Shown here piece after piece: positions 24,383-32,728 of a stretch of 64,000 nucleotides of DNA. The DNA is taken from positions 13,167-77,166 of the forward strand of contig JANRJH010000054.1 of assembly GCA_033764075.1 (NCBI GenBank), read 5' to 3'. Position numbers and translations under genes: made by a program. The notes below the pieces were generated by a model. It did no database searches, was not told where the DNA came from, and worked only from the letters and a program-made list of their open reading frames with translations. Position 1 is the first letter of the stretch, and every line of letters starts with the position of its first letter. Origin of the DNA: M3007 sp033764075. GTDB lineage: Bacteria > Bacteroidota > Bacteroidia > Chitinophagales > Saprospiraceae.

Positions 24383-26578
24383 GTGTTTCCAGACAATTTT
24401 CCCTTTTACAAACAATACGATAGTGCCGACTGCGGCGCCACCTGCCTGCGCATGGTGGCGCGGCATTACGGTCGTCACTACACGCTGGACTATCTGCGGG
24501 ACATATCCTACCTAGACCGGGAGGGGGTGTCGCTCATGGGCATTTCCGACGCCGCCGAGCGCGTCGGCTTCCGCACCCTGGGGGTCAAAACGGGCTTTTC
24601 CCGGCTGAAAGAGGACATCCCCCTGCCCTGCATCGCGCACTGGCGCCAAAACCACTTTGTGGTGGTGTACCGGTTGTCGGCCGGAAAAGTGCACGTGGCC
24701 GATCCGGCCGTCGGCAAGCTGCGGCTCAGCGAACAGGAATTTCTGGAGGGCTGGATCAGCGATGTGGTCAACACCGAACCCCAGGGAGTATTGCTGCTTC
24801 TGGAGGCCACACCCGAGTTTTACCGCAGAGAGGGCGAGCAGTCCACGCGCAAAGGCTTCCGCTCATTGGGCATTTACCTGCGCCAACACCGCAACCTGGG
24901 CTGGCAACTGTTTTTCGGCCTGCTGATTGGCAGTCTGATCCAACTCGTTTTCCCCTTCCTGATGCAGGCCTTGGTGGACAAGGGGGTGCAGCTCAGCGAT
25001 CTGAACTTCGTCTACCTGATCCTCGCCGCACAAGGAATGCTGTTTTTTAGCCAGGTGGCGGTCGAGTTTCTGCGGGGCTGGATATTGCTGCACATCGGTA
25101 CGCGCATCAACATCAGCCTGGTTTCAGACTTCCTCATCAAGCTCATGCGCCTGCCCATGTCGTTTTTCGACGCCAAAATGACGGGAGACCTTTTGCAGCG
25201 CATTTACGACAACGAACGGGTGGAGCGCTTCCTCACCTCGTCTTCCCTGGTCACCCTGTTCTCCATCGTCAGCCTGCTGGTGTTCAGCGTGGTGCTCTTG
25301 TTTTACGACAGCCTCATATTCTTCATCTTCTTTCTGGCGGCCATTATCTACTTCGGCTGGGTGGCTTTGTTCCTGAACCAGCGCCGCCGGCTCGACAATC
25401 GCCGTTTTGAGCAGATGGCCGAAAACCAGTCCGCCCTTTTCCAACTGGTTAACGGCATGCAGGAGATTAAACTGCACAACGCCGAACGCCAGAAACGATG
25501 GGCCTGGGAGCGCATACAGGCCCGGCTTTTCCGGGTGAACGTACAATATTTAGCCACCGACCAGATCCAACGCGCGGGCGCCGCTTTCATCAACGAAGGC
25601 AAAAACATCCTCATCTCCGTGATCGCCGCACGGGCCGTCATACAGGGCGACATGACCCTGGGCATGATGCTGGCCGTGCAATACATCATCGGCCACATGA
25701 ACGCCCCGCTGGAGTCGCTGGTGCAGTTCATCCTCGCCGCCCAGGAAGCCTCGCTCAGCCTGGAACGCATGAACGAGATCCACCAGAAAGCCGACGAAGA
25801 GCCCTCCGGGTTGGCCAAGGTGTCCACTTTGCCCGCCAACGGCGACCTGGCGCTGGAAAACGTATCCTTTCGCTATGGCGGCCCCTACGACCCCTGGGTA
25901 CTGCGCAACGTGAGCGCGCGCTTCCCCGAAGGCAAAACCACCGCCATCGTGGGCACCAGCGGCAGCGGTAAAACAACCCTGATCAAGCTGCTCCTGCACT
26001 TTTATCAACCGGTGGAGGGCGTGATTCGCGTGGGCGATATCTCCCTTTCCAATTTTTCGTACCAACGCTGGCGCAGCCATTGCGGTGTGGTCATGCAGGA
26101 CGGGTTCCTGTTCTCCGACACCATCGCCCGGAACATCGCCCTCGGGGAAGAGAACATCGACCGGCGCCGGCTCCTGTACGCTACCAAGGTGGCCAACATT
26201 CAAAGCTTTATCGAAGCATTACCCCTGGGCTACAACACCAAAATCGGGCAGGACGGAGTCGGCCTCAGCCAGGGGCAGATACAACGGCTGCTCATCGCCC
26301 GCGCCGTTTACAAAAACCCGGAATACCTGTTTTTCGACGAAGCCACCAACGCGCTCGACGCCTACAATGAACGGGTAATTATGCATAACCTCGAACATGT
26401 GTTCCGCAACAAAACGGTGATCATCGTCGCCCACCGACTCAGCACCGTGCGCAACGCCGACAACATTATTGTACTGGAAAAAGGCGAGGTCGTGGAACAA
26501 GGCACCCACGACGCTCTGACCAAAAACAAAGGCCACTACTACCAGTTGGTGAAAAACCAACTCGAACTGGGCACCTGA
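24383..26578 (+). CDS. C39-peptidase ABC exporter (bacteriocin/peptide type)
   Basis: A 731-residue ABC exporter with a C39 leader peptidase at its N-terminus, the type that cuts double-glycine leaders and exports the peptide. Gln11, Cys17 (YDSADCGATCL), His91 (QNHFVVVY) and Asp107 (VADPAVG) form the active site. The membrane domain with six helices spans about 165-450. The ATPase has Walker A GTSGSGKTT near 523, signature LSQGQIQR near 627, Walker B YLFFDEAT and the His switch IIVAHRLST. Translation starts at GTG. The HlyD partner begins 12 bp later. No precursor peptide gene is adjacent. Confidence 0.93.
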   Translation: MFPDNFPFYKQYDSADCGATCLRMVARHYGRHYTLDYLRDISYLDREGVSLMGISDAAERVGFRTLGVKTGFSRLKEDIPLPCIAHWRQNHFVVVYRLSAGKVHVADPAVGKLRLSEQEFLEGWISDVVNTEPQGVLLLLEATPEFYRREGEQSTRKGFRSLGIYLRQHRNLGWQLFFGLLIGSLIQLVFPFLMQALVDKGVQLSDLNFVYLILAAQGMLFFSQVAVEFLRGWILLHIGTRINISLVSDFLIKLMRLPMSFFDAKMTGDLLQRIYDNERVERFLTSSSLVTLFSIVSLLVFSVVLLFYDSLIFFIFFLAAIIYFGWVALFLNQRRRLDNRRFEQMAENQSALFQLVNGMQEIKLHNAERQKRWAWERIQARLFRVNVQYLATDQIQRAGAAFINEGKNILISVIAARAVIQGDMTLGMMLAVQYIIGHMNAPLESLVQFILAAQEASLSLERMNEIHQKADEEPSGLAKVSTLPANGDLALENVSFRYGGPYDPWVLRNVSARFPEGKTTAIVGTSGSGKTTLIKLLLHFYQPVEGVIRVGDISLSNFSYQRWRSHCGVVMQDGFLFSDTIARNIALGEENIDRRRLLYATKVANIQSFIEALPLGYNTKIGQDGVGLSQGQIQRLLIARAVYKNPEYLFFDEATNALDAYNERVIMHNLEHVFRNKTVIIVAHRLSTVRNADNIIVLEKGEVVEQGTHDALTKNKGHYYQLVKNQLELGT

Positions 26579-26589
26579 AAGCCAACCGC

Positions 26590-27903
26590 ATGGAAGTACG
26601 TGAATACATAGAACTCCGGTCGGAGGAAGTGCAGGAGATCCTGGGCACTCCGCCCTCCTGGCTGGTACGCTGGGGGTCCCTGGTCATCTTCTTTTGCCTG
26701 GCCGTCATGCTGGCGGTGAGCGCCCTCGTGCGCTACCCCGATGTCGTGAGCGGTCGCATTGAGATCACCACAGCAGTGCCACCTGTAGACGTAGTGGCGC
26801 AAGCAGACGGGTATCTGGAGCGGGTATTTGTCAAAGACCAGGCAGAGGTGACGGCTCAGGCGGTGGTCGGGCTGCTCGAAAGCACGGCGCATTATGAAGA
26901 CGTGCGGACGTTGGAGTCCCTGCTCTCTGTGTGGTCGCGCACAGACCCCGACTCCCTGGCTGCCGTAAACCCGCCGGCCAACCTCATGCTGGGCGACCTG
27001 CAGGCCGAGTACGCGGCCCTGCTACGGCAGTTTGAGCAGCTCAGACTGGGCGTACGCAGTCAGCAAACAAATGTGAGTCGGAACGAATCGGCCAACGCCT
27101 CCCGGATCGACCGCCTGCGGCAAAGCATCAACAACGAACGGCGCTCCGCCGAACGCCTGGAAGACCAACTGAAAACCGCCCGTGAACTGTACCTCAACCA
27201 GAAAAAACTGTACAACGAGGGCATTGTCTCGCGCATGGAACTGGAAAAAGAACGCACCAAAGTGACCCTGCTCGAACGCGAGCTGGAGCAAACCGAAGGC
27301 GCCATTTTTCAAAAGGAAAACGAGATCATTACCCTTCAAAAATCGACGGGTGATGTGCGCAGTTCGGCGCTGGAGGAACAGGCAGGATCGCGTTCCACCC
27401 TGAACAGCAGCATCAATGCGCTGCGCGGGAGCATCGCCCGCTGGAAAAAATCCTACCTGCTGACCGCCCCTGTCGGCGGACAGGTGTCGCTCAACAGCTC
27501 CTTTTTCGGGCAAAGACAATTCGTCAAAACCGGCGACGTTGTGCTCACCATCGTGCCGCCGGGCACCGATACCCTCTTTGGCCGCATGGCACTGCCCATC
27601 GGCGGCAGCGGAAGGGTGCAGCCCAAACAGCGGGTAATCATTAAGCTGGACAACTACCCCTACAGCGAGTTCGGCACCGTGGAGGGAACCGTATTCGCCA
27701 AATCCCTGGTGCCCAGAGACAACGCCTATCGCATACAGGTGCTGCTCGAACACGGCCTGCACACCAGCTACAACCGGGATCTGCCCTTCCAGCAGCAACT
27801 GCAAGGGCAGGCTGAAATCGTCACCGAAGAAAAATCATTCTTGCGTCGCATCACCGATCAGGTGTTCGCCGGACGAAAAGGCAATGCATTGGGTAAAAAT
27901 TAG
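26590..27903 (+). CDS. HlyD-family membrane fusion protein
   Basis: The 437-residue periplasmic adaptor links the ABC exporter just upstream to an outer-membrane channel. One membrane helix lies at about 35-55 (SLVIFFCLAVMLAVSALVRY), then a lipoyl half (GRIEITTAVPPVDVVAQADGY), a long coiled coil at about 140-270 rich in Arg, Glu and Leu, and the second lipoyl half plus beta-barrel (YLLTAPVGGQVSLNSSFFG). This is the HlyD/LcnD-type order found beside C39 exporters. No TolC gene is adjacent; the nearest lies at 45185 in an RND operon. Confidence 0.9.
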   Translation: MEVREYIELRSEEVQEILGTPPSWLVRWGSLVIFFCLAVMLAVSALVRYPDVVSGRIEITTAVPPVDVVAQADGYLERVFVKDQAEVTAQAVVGLLESTAHYEDVRTLESLLSVWSRTDPDSLAAVNPPANLMLGDLQAEYAALLRQFEQLRLGVRSQQTNVSRNESANASRIDRLRQSINNERRSAERLEDQLKTARELYLNQKKLYNEGIVSRMELEKERTKVTLLERELEQTEGAIFQKENEIITLQKSTGDVRSSALEEQAGSRSTLNSSINALRGSIARWKKSYLLTAPVGGQVSLNSSFFGQRQFVKTGDVVLTIVPPGTDTLFGRMALPIGGSGRVQPKQRVIIKLDNYPYSEFGTVEGTVFAKSLVPRDNAYRIQVLLEHGLHTSYNRDLPFQQQLQGQAEIVTEEKSFLRRITDQVFAGRKGNALGKN

Positions 27904-28012
27904 GGATTCTTTGAGAATCGTTAACAGCGGAGGTATTTTAGGGATTTTAGAACCCCCATACTTTTGTGAGACAAAAAAGAACAACATTTTTCACAAAAAA
28001 ATCACCATAACA

Positions 28013-28435
28013 ATGAAACAGTTTTTGTTCATCCTCTCCTTTGTTGCCTTCGGCGCCCTCAGCCTCGCCGCCCAATCCGGCCCGAACATGCAGTTCGAAC
28101 AAACTACCATGGACTACGGCAGCATTGACAAAGGGAGCGACCCGATCCGTAAATTTAAATTCACCAATACCGGAAACGAGCCCCTGATCATCAAAAATGC
28201 CAAAGGCTCCTGCGGCTGTACGGTGCCTACCTACCCGAAAGAACCCATCATGCCCGGCGAATCCAACGTGATCGAAGTACGCTACGACACCAACCGCGTA
28301 GGTGCATTCAACAAAACCATCACGCTGACCACCAATGAAGCCGTTGACACCAAGACCCTGACCATCAAGGGCGACGTAAAAACCGGCCCGACCCAGGAAA
28401 GTGTTCCGGCCGGCAATGGCGGTCTGAAGCAATAA
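28013..28435 (+). CDS. Exported DUF1573 protein
   Basis: Small 140-residue secreted or periplasmic protein. The signal peptide MKQFLFILSFVAFGALSLAAQ precedes an ASH/MSP-like immunoglobulin fold of the DUF1573 type: DYGSIDKGSDPIRKFKFTNTGNEPL, then the conserved SCGCTVPTYPKEPIMPGES and the closing IEVRYDTNRVGAFNKTITLTTN. DUF1573 proteins are very common in Bacteroidota and have no settled function. A -7 box TACTTTTG lies at 27959-27966. The ATG at 28013 is chosen because longer frames run into the HlyD gene. A strong terminator follows. Confidence 0.9.
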   Translation: MKQFLFILSFVAFGALSLAAQSGPNMQFEQTTMDYGSIDKGSDPIRKFKFTNTGNEPLIIKNAKGSCGCTVPTYPKEPIMPGESNVIEVRYDTNRVGAFNKTITLTTNEAVDTKTLTIKGDVKTGPTQESVPAGNGGLKQ

Positions 28436-28461
28436 GAAGCATTTGATTTTGATTTGACGCT

Positions 28462-28500
28462 GATCCGGCTGCTCCTTCAGGAGCGAGCCGGATTTTTTTT
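28462..28500 (+). terminator. Rho-independent terminator after the DUF1573 gene
   Basis: A stem formed by ATCCGGCT-GCTCC and GGAGC-GAGCCGGAT with a TTCA loop is followed by a run of T. It lies about 30 nt past the stop codon. Confidence 0.85.
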
Positions 28501-28620
28501 TGGGGTACTTGCAACCTTTTTTACCCTTTGTTGGTCTTATAAAAAGATTTGTTTGTCGGATTTCTGACAGCATTGCCCGAAAACCTGTACATTTGTTTGT
28601 CCTACCAATTCAATTGCCTT

Positions 28621-28872
28621 ATGAGAAGCCGGCCAAAATCCGCTTGGTTATTTTCCGCTTTGGTCATCGTCAGCCTGGCAGCGTTCCTGTATGTGAACGT
28701 CCACGCGCTCGTTGGCGCCCCTTCAACGGGGAACGAAAGTACGGTGTTGCTGCGGCAGGAAGCCGCCCGTGAAGAGCAACAGGAGCAGGAAGGCGGCGGC
28801 CATTTTATCCTGCCCGATACAGAAGTTATACAGCGTCTGCTGCACGCCTTTGGTTCGCTGATGCCCCGTTGA
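28621..28872 (+). CDS. Small membrane-anchored protein of unknown function
   Basis: An 83-residue product that I do not recognise. Residues 1-7 are basic, 8-30 form one membrane helix (SAWLFSALVIVSLAAFLYV), and 48-60 are rich in Glu and Gln, ending in EGGG. The last 23 residues (HFILPDTEVIQRLLHAFGS...) could form an amphipathic helix. The ATG follows a -7 type TACATTTG (28588-28595) by 25 bp, which supports expression. Its last 47 bp overlap the end of the convergent PAP2 gene. It may be lineage-specific. Confidence 0.55.
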   Translation: MRSRPKSAWLFSALVIVSLAAFLYVNVHALVGAPSTGNESTVLLRQEAAREEQQEQEGGGHFILPDTEVIQRLLHAFGSLMPR

Positions 28873-29437
28873 CAAATGCTTTCTTTACCCTGCCAAACAG
28901 GCGGGCGACCAGTGCGCCGATAGCGCAACCCAACAGAGCCCCTGCCATAACATCCAATGGATAGTGTACGCCTACATATACCTGTGCCAGGGCAATAGCG
29001 GCCGCCCAGGCAGGCATCCAGGTCCACATCCGCCGAAAGGCAAACCCAAGCAGATTCACCACATACACCGCAACGCCAAAATGATTGGCGGCATGCGACG
29101 ACGGGAAGCTGTACCCGCCTCCGCATGACACACGCAACACCACCTTTTCTTGCAATTCAGGTGCGCGACAGGGACGAAGCCGCTGCACATTGGGCTTAAT
29201 CAGCCGACTGCTGCTCACGTCGCACAACGCCACCGTCAGCACCAGACCCAACACAAACAGCGCGGCGCTTTTTCGGTTGAAGTTCACGAACACAAATACG
29301 ACGACAAACAGGTAGAGTGGCGCCCAGAACCATTTTTCCCGGAAAAACGGCAGGAGTGCGTCAAACAGGGCGTTGCTCCAGCCGTTGTTCACCGCTAAAA
29401 AAGCCTGTTGATCCCATTGCAGTACGGTTTCCCACAT
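28826..29437 (-). CDS. PAP2-family membrane phosphatase
   Basis: Integral membrane phosphatase of 203 residues with about five helices, of the family that dephosphorylates undecaprenyl pyrophosphate or lipid phosphates. The three motifs are KPNVQRLRP (C1), SFPSSHAANH (C2) and AQVYVGVHYPLD (C3). In C3 the usual Ser-Arg is Ala-Gln while the catalytic His and Asp are kept; this variant occurs in Bacteroidota but removes an arginine used to hold phosphate. The start codon overlaps the methyltransferase stop by one base (TGATG), so the two are translationally coupled. Confidence 0.88.
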   Translation of the reverse strand: MWETVLQWDQQAFLAVNNGWSNALFDALLPFFREKWFWAPLYLFVVVFVFVNFNRKSAALFVLGLVLTVALCDVSSSRLIKPNVQRLRPCRAPELQEKVVLRVSCGGGYSFPSSHAANHFGVAVYVVNLLGFAFRRMWTWMPAWAAAIALAQVYVGVHYPLDVMAGALLGCAIGALVARLFGRVKKAFVNGASANQRRAADAV

Positions 29438-30180
29438 CAGTTGATCGGTTGTGTTGTCTCGGCGACCAGTATGAGCCGGGGCGACGCGCTGGATGAAAAG
29501 GCTTGCAGGTTGTAATCGCCAAAAGTGTCGGAGATGCGCAGGCCGGCCTGTTGGAACATGGCGTTAAAATCCGACAATTCCAGCAGGCGCACCCGTTCGG
29601 TGAAGTGATGATGGCGGCCCGCGTGATCAAAATCGACCGATTTGACCACGTACCCGTTGTCCAGTTTTCTACGCAGGGTGAACCGGATGCCGTCTATCGT
29701 CTGCTCCTCCTCGGGCGTCAAATGCGCCGCCACATAATGGCTGTTGAAAAAATCGAGCAGCAGGCGTCCACCAGGGCGCAGCCCCCTGGAGATGTTGATG
29801 AGTGCTGACAGATGATCCTTGTCTGTATTGAAGTAACCAAAACTGGTAAAAAAATTAAATACAGCGTCGAAATACCGCATACGGAAGGGATGCCGCATGT
29901 CGTGCTGGTAAAACTCCAGCCCCGCATGCTCAAACTGCCTGGCGTAGGAAATACTGGCGTCCGAAATATCCAGTCCGGTGACGGCAAACCCTTTGTCGGC
30001 CAGGTACCGTGCATGTCGCCCTTTGCCACACGCCAGGTCGAGCACCCGTGCCCCGGGCTGCAGGTCCATCACGCCGAGCAGGTTGTCGATGGCCGTTTGG
30101 GCGTCCTGCTCGTCGTGTTTTCTGTACAGGATATGATAGTACGGGGAATCGAACCACAATTCGAACCATTCTTTGGCCAT
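29437..30180 (-). CDS. Class I SAM-dependent methyltransferase
   Basis: Methyltransferase of 247 residues. The SAM-binding fold shows VLDLACGKGRHARYLADKGF (motif I), TGLDISDASISYAR (motif II) and the acidic post II segment, then LRPGGRLLLDFFN. The N-terminus MAKEWFELWFDSPYYHILYRKHDEQDA is typical of a Bacteroidota subfamily of unknown substrate. The ATG at 30180 is preferred to an upstream start since it fits this N-terminus. It stands between mqnB and the PAP2 gene. Despite its place beside mqnB it lacks the length and motifs of the menaquinone methyltransferase UbiE. Confidence 0.85.
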   Translation of the reverse strand: MAKEWFELWFDSPYYHILYRKHDEQDAQTAIDNLLGVMDLQPGARVLDLACGKGRHARYLADKGFAVTGLDISDASISYARQFEHAGLEFYQHDMRHPFRMRYFDAVFNFFTSFGYFNTDKDHLSALINISRGLRPGGRLLLDFFNSHYVAAHLTPEEEQTIDGIRFTLRRKLDNGYVVKSVDFDHAGRHHHFTERVRLLELSDFNAMFQQAGLRISDTFGDYNLQAFSSSASPRLILVAETTQPIN

Positions 30181-30230
30181 AATGACGGTAGATTTGTGCT
30201 GCAAAACTAAGCGCTTGTTCGTTTTTGCCG

Positions 30231-30872
30231 TCAAATCATTTCAGCCAGCACCGCGCACAGATTGTCAATGGCCTCCTGAAGCTTCCAGTTGGCGCGGTTG
30301 CGGGGTTCTACCCGGTTTGAAATCGCGCGGACCTGTGCGAAGGGTACACCGGCCACCAGGCAGGCGTAAAAAGCGGCGGCGCCCTCCATGGTTTCTATCT
30401 GTCCATAGGGATAGCGTTGTTTCAGCCTTTCGATGCCGGCGACCGCGCCGGTTACGCAATTGACGGTCAGGGCGTGTACGGCCGGCAGGAACGGGAATTT
30501 TTCGGCGGCGTCATTCCAAAGTCGGCCGGCCCGGAAGGGGTGGGTGTCTGCGTAGGTAAGTCCCAGCGTAAACAGGTCGACCAGACTACCGTCCGACTCC
30601 TCCACGGCGAGGTCGGCAAAGGTCTCGCTGAGCACCTGAACCACAGCGCCGGGCGGGTAGGCGGGGTCCAGGCTGCCGGCAACACCTGCCTGCAACACCC
30701 AGGTGTGCGGGTCTGCAGCGAGGCGGCGGCCAAGGGCAAAAGCGGCAGCCGTCATGCCCACGCCGGTGATCAATACCTCCACAGGGTGCGCCGGAACCAG
30801 GCTGCCCTCCTCCAGCCCCTGCAAGAGCGGGGCTATTTCAAACGGCGTTGCCGAAACCAGGAGCACTTTCAT
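30231..30872 (-). CDS. mqnB: Futalosine hydrolase MqnB
   Basis: Nucleosidase of 213 residues that removes hypoxanthine from futalosine in the alternative menaquinone pathway. The MTA/SAH-nucleosidase fold is clear: MKVLLVSATPFEIAPLL, LITGVGMTAAAFALGR, QAGVAGSLDP, then ETMEGAAAFYACLVAGVPF with the catalytic Glu pair region, and VRAISNRVEPRNRANW with the catalytic Asn-Arg segment that separates futalosine hydrolases from MTA nucleosidases. The ATG at 30872 lies 31 bp after the saccharopine dehydrogenase stop. With mqnD at 15869 it shows that this organism uses the futalosine route. Confidence 0.93.
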   Translation of the reverse strand: MKVLLVSATPFEIAPLLQGLEEGSLVPAHPVEVLITGVGMTAAAFALGRRLAADPHTWVLQAGVAGSLDPAYPPGAVVQVLSETFADLAVEESDGSLVDLFTLGLTYADTHPFRAGRLWNDAAEKFPFLPAVHALTVNCVTGAVAGIERLKQRYPYGQIETMEGAAAFYACLVAGVPFAQVRAISNRVEPRNRANWKLQEAIDNLCAVLAEMI

Positions 30873-30903
30873 AGATCCATGTGCTGCTTGTTTGCCATCC
30901 ACC

Positions 30904-32235
30904 TCACCCCTCTTCCTCGATGAACCGAACACCATAATCCTCCAGTTCGCGCATTACCGGCGCATACACTTCGGGCATGGTGGGGATGTTTACCCCGGTG
31001 GTGGAGATTTTTCCCTGGATGAGCAATTTTACGAAGATGCCCAGCGGCAGGCCGACCAGTTTGGACATGGCGGTGTTGGCCCCGTCCTCACCTTTCATCA
31101 CCAGGGTGGATGTTCTGCGGTGTTTTTTCCGGTTTTTTTCGTACCTGAAAACGTGCTGCATGATCACCATGTCTTTGTCCTCGGGTTTGAGGGCCCATTT
31201 CTCCAGCAACAAATTTTCCAGGATGAGGGCCGGGGTGGCATCCTTGACCGGGATTCGGCGGCGGCTGAACAGCCCGAGCCATTCGAGTTTTTTCATGATA
31301 TCGCCCTCCGGATCGGCTTCCAGCATCTTGGCCATGCGCTCCTTTACCGAGCCGGTGTGCGTGCTGATGCCCAGGAAAGCCTCCATCAGGTCGTGGTAGG
31401 TGAGCTGGTCGGAGTTGACGATGGGGAAAGTAGCATCCGTCATGCCGATGCGCACCAGGGCATTCCAGGCGTCGCAGAAACCTTTGTGGCGTATGGTGCC
31501 GCGAAACAGGGTTTTGACGTCCTGCAACCCATAAGCGTCGCGGTACAACATGGAGTCGCGGTTGGCGTACACTTCCCACTGCGCCATACCGGGCACATCA
31601 ATGAGGCGGTACTGGCGAAAAAGGCGGCGGTAGGGGATGTACTTGAGCTTGCCTTCTTCGAGGAACTGGGCGGTGCCCTGGCCGGCCAATACGACGTTGC
31701 GGGGATTCCAGCTGAATTTGTAATGCCAGGGATTATCGTCGCTTTCAGGCGCCACGAGTCCGCCCGTGTAGGAGTAGAACTCGGTGATCCGGCCCCCGTC
31801 CCGCGTGATTTCGTGTATCCGCTGCATGGCGCTCATGTGGTCTATGCCGGGATCAAGACCCAGTTCGTTCATAAACACCAGGGCGCGTTGGCGGGCCTCG
31901 TCGCCCAGTCGGAAAACCTGTTTGGATACATAACTGGCGGTGACCATGTGTTTGCCGAGCGCAATACAGTCCTGGGCTACCTCCAGGTGCATTTGGGGCG
32001 GCAGCAGGGAAACGACCACATCGTGGCGCTGGATCACGTCCCGCCGGTCATTGGGCTTCGATGCGTCGAGCCAGATGGCCCGGCCGTTGGGGTGGTTGTT
32101 GACCTTCCGGCGCGCCAGCTCGAGATCAGCGTCGCCAACCGTAACGAAGAACCGGTTCTGAACGGATTGTTCCAGCAGGTAAAGAATGAGCGCCGTGGCG
32201 GAACGGCCGGCGCCAATAACAAGAACGTGCTGCAT
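30904..32235 (-). CDS. Saccharopine dehydrogenase family protein
   Basis: The 443-residue protein belongs to the saccharopine dehydrogenase (glutamate-forming, LYS9-like) family. The Rossmann start is VLVIGAGRSATALILYLLE, followed by VVSLLPPQMHLEVAQDCIALGKHMVTASY and FMNELGLDPGIDHMSAM, which are diagnostic. C-terminal residues include STLVMKGEDGANTAMSKLVGLPLGIFVKLL. In Bacteroidota the enzyme may act in lysine breakdown. A -7 box TACCTTTG (32268-32261) about 25 bp upstream of the ATG gives it its own promoter. It is first in a minus-strand operon with mqnB, the methyltransferase and the PAP2 gene. Confidence 0.92.
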   Translation of the reverse strand: MQHVLVIGAGRSATALILYLLEQSVQNRFFVTVGDADLELARRKVNNHPNGRAIWLDASKPNDRRDVIQRHDVVVSLLPPQMHLEVAQDCIALGKHMVTASYVSKQVFRLGDEARQRALVFMNELGLDPGIDHMSAMQRIHEITRDGGRITEFYSYTGGLVAPESDDNPWHYKFSWNPRNVVLAGQGTAQFLEEGKLKYIPYRRLFRQYRLIDVPGMAQWEVYANRDSMLYRDAYGLQDVKTLFRGTIRHKGFCDAWNALVRIGMTDATFPIVNSDQLTYHDLMEAFLGISTHTGSVKERMAKMLEADPEGDIMKKLEWLGLFSRRRIPVKDATPALILENLLLEKWALKPEDKDMVIMQHVFRYEKNRKKHRRTSTLVMKGEDGANTAMSKLVGLPLGIFVKLLIQGKISTTGVNIPTMPEVYAPVMRELEDYGVRFIEEEG

Positions 32236-32296
32236 AGGGTGGAAAAAGATGAATTGACCGCAAAGGTAAAGGAAAACGTACCGCTTGCTTGATGCA

Positions 32297-32413
32297 ATAA
32301 AAAAAGGCCGGCTGTTAAAGCCGACCTTGCATTCATCTCAAAGATGGGTACATGGGATTATAACGGGATCATTTTTCTTTGAAGGGGGGATTAGCGGCAA
32401 CCCCTTTTGGATT
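32297..32413 (-). ncRNA. Candidate small RNA upstream of saccharopine dehydrogenase
   Basis: About 115 nt on the minus strand between a near-perfect promoter (32451-32420) and a terminator. The terminator is the stem AAGGTCGGC / GCCGGCCTT (32328-32320 with 32312-32304, one G-U pair) followed by T7 at about 32303-32297. There is no credible reading frame inside. Since the downstream gene has its own -7 box, an independent small RNA is the simplest reading; a leader that stops transcription conditionally is the alternative. No known RNA family is recognised. Confidence 0.5.
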
Positions 32414-32419
32414 GCAGGG

Positions 32420-32451
32420 CAAAGGTAGGGTATGTGACGCATTTCAGCAAA
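32420..32451 (-). promoter_or_regulatory. Promoter of the minus-strand small RNA candidate
   Basis: TTTG (32451-32448), 20 bases, then TACCTTTG (32427-32420): both boxes match the Bacteroidota consensus without a mismatch, and the spacing is ideal. It is the best promoter match in the window. Confidence 0.7.
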
Positions 32452-32668
32452 TTTAAATGTATTTTAACCGACATTTCACATTGGCGAGGCAAAAAGAAGA
32501 AACAAAAAACTCACAATAAAACATAAAAAACTATTGTTTTTTAATATTTTAAGAATTAAATTAATTTAATAATAACTCACAACTTACAAATTCTGTTCTA
32601 TGAATCCCCCGACCACGCCCACACCTTTGTATTGTCATTTGATTCCTTCACTAAAACAAGTTTGCTTT

Positions 32669-32728
32669 ATGCGCCCTACTGTCAAGATCAAAATTCAAAA
32701 CGGCACTGTTCGCGTAATGCAGGCTTAG
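32669..32728 (+). CDS. Possible 19-residue micro-ORF
   Basis: ATG at 32669 opens a 19-codon frame (MRPTVKIKIQNGTVRVMQA) that ends in TAG at 32726-32728. It lies in a transcript-like unit that begins near a CACCTTTG box (32628 region) and ends in a strong terminator at 32805-32834. The peptide is basic and strand-forming in look. Its only support is its place and its compatible codons; it may be a leader peptide, a tiny protein, or chance. Confidence 0.35.
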   Translation: MRPTVKIKIQNGTVRVMQA

